Origin: Cellulomonas sp.
GTDB taxonomy: Bacteria > Actinomycetota > Actinomycetes > Actinomycetales > Cellulomonadaceae
Length of the DNA: 56,391 nt
NCBI RefSeq assembly: GCF_017744555.1
Contig: NZ_JAGIBD010000022.1
Coordinates: 1 to 56,391, forward strand
Direction: 5' to 3'
Both the position numbers and the translations under genes were made by a program. Shown piece after piece: positions 53,884 through 56,391 of this stretch. The notes beneath the pieces were generated by a model. The model was not told the origin of the DNA, did not search any database, and saw nothing but the letters and a program-made list of their open reading frames with translations. Numbering within the stretch: position 1 is the first letter of the stretch; each line of letters begins with the position of its first letter.

Positions 53884-54234
53884 ATGGAGCTGATCGAGCA
53901 CTCTGCCGCCGCCGGGACCATCACGGTGGAGGTGCAGGAGGGGCGGACCGTCGTCGTCCTGGCCGGGGAGATCGACGCGGCGCTCCGCGAGGAGGCCAGC
54001 GCGTCGATGGGACTGGCGCTCATGAACGGCGTCCCCGTGGTCATCGACTCGTCGGACGCCACGTTCATCGACTCGTCGGGCCTCGCGTTCGTCCTGCAGC
54101 TGCACATGGCGGCGAAGGAGGCCAGCATCCCGGTGACGCTGCACGACCCCGGTCGGGTGCTGCGCGACGTCCTCGAGATGGTGGGGCTCTCGAGCGAGCT
54201 GCCGCACGAGCCGGAGCACGTCGCGACCGTGTGA
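53884..54234 (+). CDS. STAS-domain anti-sigma factor antagonist
   Basis: 116 residues, a single STAS fold. The phosphorylatable Ser lies in DSSDATFIDSSGLAFVLQ. VVVLAGEIDAAL is the usual first strand. It should bind an anti-sigma kinase of RsbW type to free a sigma factor, depending on phosphorylation. ATG 53884 has GAGGAG upstream. No kinase or sigma gene is in the window, so its partners are elsewhere. The gap of 170 bases before it holds a GATACT at 53808-53813 that could be a -10 element. Confidence 0.88.
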   Translation: MELIEHSAAAGTITVEVQEGRTVVVLAGEIDAALREEASASMGLALMNGVPVVIDSSDATFIDSSGLAFVLQLHMAAKEASIPVTLHDPGRVLRDVLEMVGLSSELPHEPEHVATV

Positions 54235-54337
54235 CGCAGGTCGTCGACGGCGTGTCGCCCGGCGGGTCGCCGGGCGGGTCCGGGACAGGCCGGGCGACCT
54301 CTCCGGGACTGTCGGAGGGCTCGGTTACGGTCCGGGC

Positions 54338-55504
54338 ATGCGGATGCTCCACACGTCGGACTGGCACCTGGGCCGGTCGCTGCACGGGGTCGATCTCCTC
54401 GACCACCAGGCGGCGTACCTGGACCACCTGGTCGACGTCGTGCGCTCCGAGCAGGTCGCCGTCGTGGTCGTCGCGGGGGACGTGTACGACCGGGCGATCC
54501 CGCCCGTCGAGGCCGTCACGCTGCTGTCCGACGCGCTCGCGCGGCTGACCGAGCACGCCACGGTCGTCGTGACGTCGGGCAACCACGACTCCGCGACGCG
54601 ATTGGGGTTCGGGTCGGCGCTCATGCGGGAGCGGGTCCGCCTGCGCACGCGGGTCGCCGAGCTCGCCTCGCCGGTCGTGCTTCCGGACGACGAGGGTGAC
54701 GTGCTCGTCTACGGGATCCCCTACCTCGACCCCGACTTCGCGCGGGCGTCGCTCGCGGACGACGGTGCGGCGCCGCTGGCCCGGTCGCACGAGGCGGTGA
54801 CCGCGGCGGCGATGCGGCGGATCCGGGCCGACGCGGCGGGCCGGCCGGCCGGGTCGCGCACGGTCGTCGCGGCGCACGCGTTCGTCGTGGGCGGCCTGCC
54901 GAGCGAGTCGGAGCGCGACATCCGGGTCGGGGGCGTCGACCACGTGCCCGCGGGGGTGTTCGACGGGGTCGACTACGTCGCGCTCGGCCACCTGCACGGT
55001 CCGCAGCGGGTCGGCGGGTCTGACGGCACGGTCCTGCGGTACAGCGGATCGCCGCTCGCCTACTCGTTCTCGGAGCAGCACCACGCCAAGTCCACGGTGC
55101 TCGTCGACCTGTCCGGCACCGGGCCGGTCGCGACCGAGCTCGTCCCCGCGCCGGTGCCTCGCCGGCTCGCGGATGTCACCGGCACGCTCGACGACCTGCT
55201 CGGCGCGGCCGGCGAGGCGCACGTCGACCAGTGGGTCCGCGTCACCGTGACCGACGCGCACCGTCCGCAGGACCTCGTGCGGCGCGTGCGCCACCGGTTC
55301 CCGCACGCTCTGGTCGTGCAGCACCGCGCGGCCGACGGTGGCCCCCGGCCGAGCCGCGCGACCGAGGTGACCGGCGCGCACGACCCCCTCGACGTGGCCG
55401 CGGACTTCGTGCACCACGTGACGGGCCTGGCGCCCGCGGCCGACGAGCTCGCGGTGCTGCGGCGTGCGTACGAGCAGGTCGCGGACGTGGAGCGGAGCGC
55501 CTGA
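54338..55504 (+). CDS. sbcD: Exonuclease subunit SbcD (Mre11-like)
   Basis: 388 residues. Phosphoesterase motifs: TSDWHLGRSLHG, VVAGDVYDRAIPP, VTSGNHDSATR, VVAAHAFV and GHLHGPQ, which bind the two Mn ions. A C-terminal cap domain follows. Together with SbcC it forms a nuclease that cleaves hairpins and processes DNA ends. Its stop overlaps the sbcC ATG (TGATG at 55502-55506). Confidence 0.95.
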   Translation: MRMLHTSDWHLGRSLHGVDLLDHQAAYLDHLVDVVRSEQVAVVVVAGDVYDRAIPPVEAVTLLSDALARLTEHATVVVTSGNHDSATRLGFGSALMRERVRLRTRVAELASPVVLPDDEGDVLVYGIPYLDPDFARASLADDGAAPLARSHEAVTAAAMRRIRADAAGRPAGSRTVVAAHAFVVGGLPSESERDIRVGGVDHVPAGVFDGVDYVALGHLHGPQRVGGSDGTVLRYSGSPLAYSFSEQHHAKSTVLVDLSGTGPVATELVPAPVPRRLADVTGTLDDLLGAAGEAHVDQWVRVTVTDAHRPQDLVRRVRHRFPHALVVQHRAADGGPRPSRATEVTGAHDPLDVAADFVHHVTGLAPAADELAVLRRAYEQVADVERSA

Positions 55505-56391
55505 TGCAGATCCGCTCCCTGACGCTGCAGGCCATCGGGCCGTTCGCCGACGCGCACACCATCGACTTCGACGCGCTCGGCGCCTCGGGGCTGTTCCTGC
55601 TCGACGGCCCGACGGGGTCCGGCAAGTCAACGCTCATCGACGCGATCGTGTTCGCGCTGTACGGGAAGGTCGCGTCCGCCGAGGCGAGCGACGACCGGCT
55701 GCGGTCGGCCTTCGCGGCGGACCACGTCGAGAGCGTCGTCGACCTCGTGTTCGAGGTGTCGTCCGGGCTCTACCGGGTGCGCCGGACGCCCGCGTTCCAG
55801 CGCGCGAAGAAGCGCGGCAGCGGCACGACGACCGCCCAGGCGACCGTCAAGGCCTGGCGGCTGCCCGCCGATGCCGACGTGCACGCAGGGCCGGCGGTGC
55901 TCGACCTGGTCGGCGTACCGCTCGGCAACCGGCTCGACGAGGTCGGCGCCGAGATCCAGCGGGCCGTCGGCCTCGACCGCACCCAGTTCGTGCAGACCGT
56001 CGTCCTGCCGCAGGGCGAGTTCGCGCGGTTCCTGCGGTCCGACCCGGACAAGGAGCGCCGGGTCCTGCTGCAGAAGATCTTCGGTACCGAGGTGTACGAG
56101 CGGCTGCAGGTGCGGCTCGGCGAGATGCGCGCCGAGTCGAACCGGGCGGTCGAGGCCGCGCGCGTCGGGCTCGACGAGGCCGTCGCCCACCTGGTGGGTG
56201 CCGCCCGGCTCGACCCGGACGAGGCGGACGCGCTGCGGTCCGCGGTCGACGAGGCGTCGCGCCGCGGCGGACCCGTCGAGTCGCTCGCGGACGAGGTGGC
56301 CGGTGTCGTCGACCAGCACGTGCAGCGGCTCGCCGGACTCGGCGCGGCCGGCCGGGCCGCCGCGGCCGACGCGGAGCGCGTCCGGCAGGCC
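55504..56391 (+). CDS. sbcC: Exonuclease subunit SbcC (Rad50-like), 5' part
   Basis: The first 296 codons are present; the gene runs off the window. Walker A is GPTGSGKSTLIDAIVFALYG near residue 35, after the family start MQIRSLTLQAIGPFADAHTIDF. The Q-loop region is VLPQGEFARFLRS, followed by LLQKIFGTEVYERLQ and the beginning of the coiled coil. It is the ATPase partner of SbcD, coupled to it by overlapping stop and start codons. The zinc hook and Walker B lie outside the window. Confidence 0.95.
   Translation, partial: MQIRSLTLQAIGPFADAHTIDFDALGASGLFLLDGPTGSGKSTLIDAIVFALYGKVASAEASDDRLRSAFAADHVESVVDLVFEVSSGLYRVRRTPAFQRAKKRGSGTTTAQATVKAWRLPADADVHAGPAVLDLVGVPLGNRLDEVGAEIQRAVGLDRTQFVQTVVLPQGEFARFLRSDPDKERRVLLQKIFGTEVYERLQVRLGEMRAESNRAVEAARVGLDEAVAHLVGAARLDPDEADALRSAVDEASRRGGPVESLADEVAGVVDQHVQRLAGLGAAGRAAAADAERVRQA

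Overview
The window is very GC-rich, with strong G/C at third codon positions, frequent GTG starts and many ATGA/GTGA stop-start overlaps. A PadR/ABC exporter, an actinobacterial Moco operon, HrpA, a DUF6318-type lipoprotein and SLH proteins of the high-GC Gram-positive type point to an actinomycete, most likely Micrococcales and Cellulomonas-like. That assignment is an inference from gene content, not a database match. The window opens inside a chimeric-looking frame and closes inside sbcC. I see no rRNA, tRNA, CRISPR array or insertion sequence.

Layout. 1-1.35 kb: a broken frame, then a promoter, a 12-codon ORF and a structured leader ahead of map (methionine aminopeptidase). 1.4-4.2 kb: a PadR regulator with a DrrAB-like ABC exporter. 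4.3-8.8 kb: a low-molecular-weight phosphatase, a CorA channel, an aminotransferase and an OmpA-domain lipoprotein. 8.8-22.2 kb: a cell-surface polysaccharide region. It holds a GT-C-type membrane protein, an epimerase/GT4/polysaccharide pyruvyl transferase operon, an O-antigen-ligase-like protein and two tandem secreted SLH proteins. SLH domains classically bind pyruvylated wall polymer, so these genes may form one functional unit. 22.3-31.7 kb: molybdenum cofactor synthesis in two blocks (moeZ-moeA-moaC-mobA-DUF6457-moaD forward; moaA-moaE-mog reverse). They are separated by a lipoprotein, an exported protein and a Fic protein with a three-site operator.

31.8-36.8 kb: a tandem glycine riboswitch followed by gcvP-gcvT-gcvH. 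36.9-38 kb: an HTH-only LuxR protein, a NUDIX hydrolase and a small zinc-ribbon protein. 38.3-41.8 kb: metF-metE on the minus strand under a SAM-I-type riboswitch. The P1 stem of this riboswitch overlaps the ribosome binding site of a 15-residue upstream ORF, whose stop overlaps the metF start. 42-44.7 kb: an ABC-F protein, gene remnants and Tag glycosylase. 44.7-47.7 kb: a TetR regulator with a 140-residue charged helical N-terminus, divergent from a second DrrAB-like exporter across a palindromic operator. 47.8-56.4 kb: a DUF6980-like/ankyrin fusion, HrpA helicase, a YbaK-type deacylase, a STAS protein, SbcD and the start of SbcC.

The best leads for new biology are the map leader, the riboswitch/upstream-ORF arrangement at metF, the pyruvyl-transferase/SLH neighbourhood, the Fic operator and the two unusual fusion proteins.
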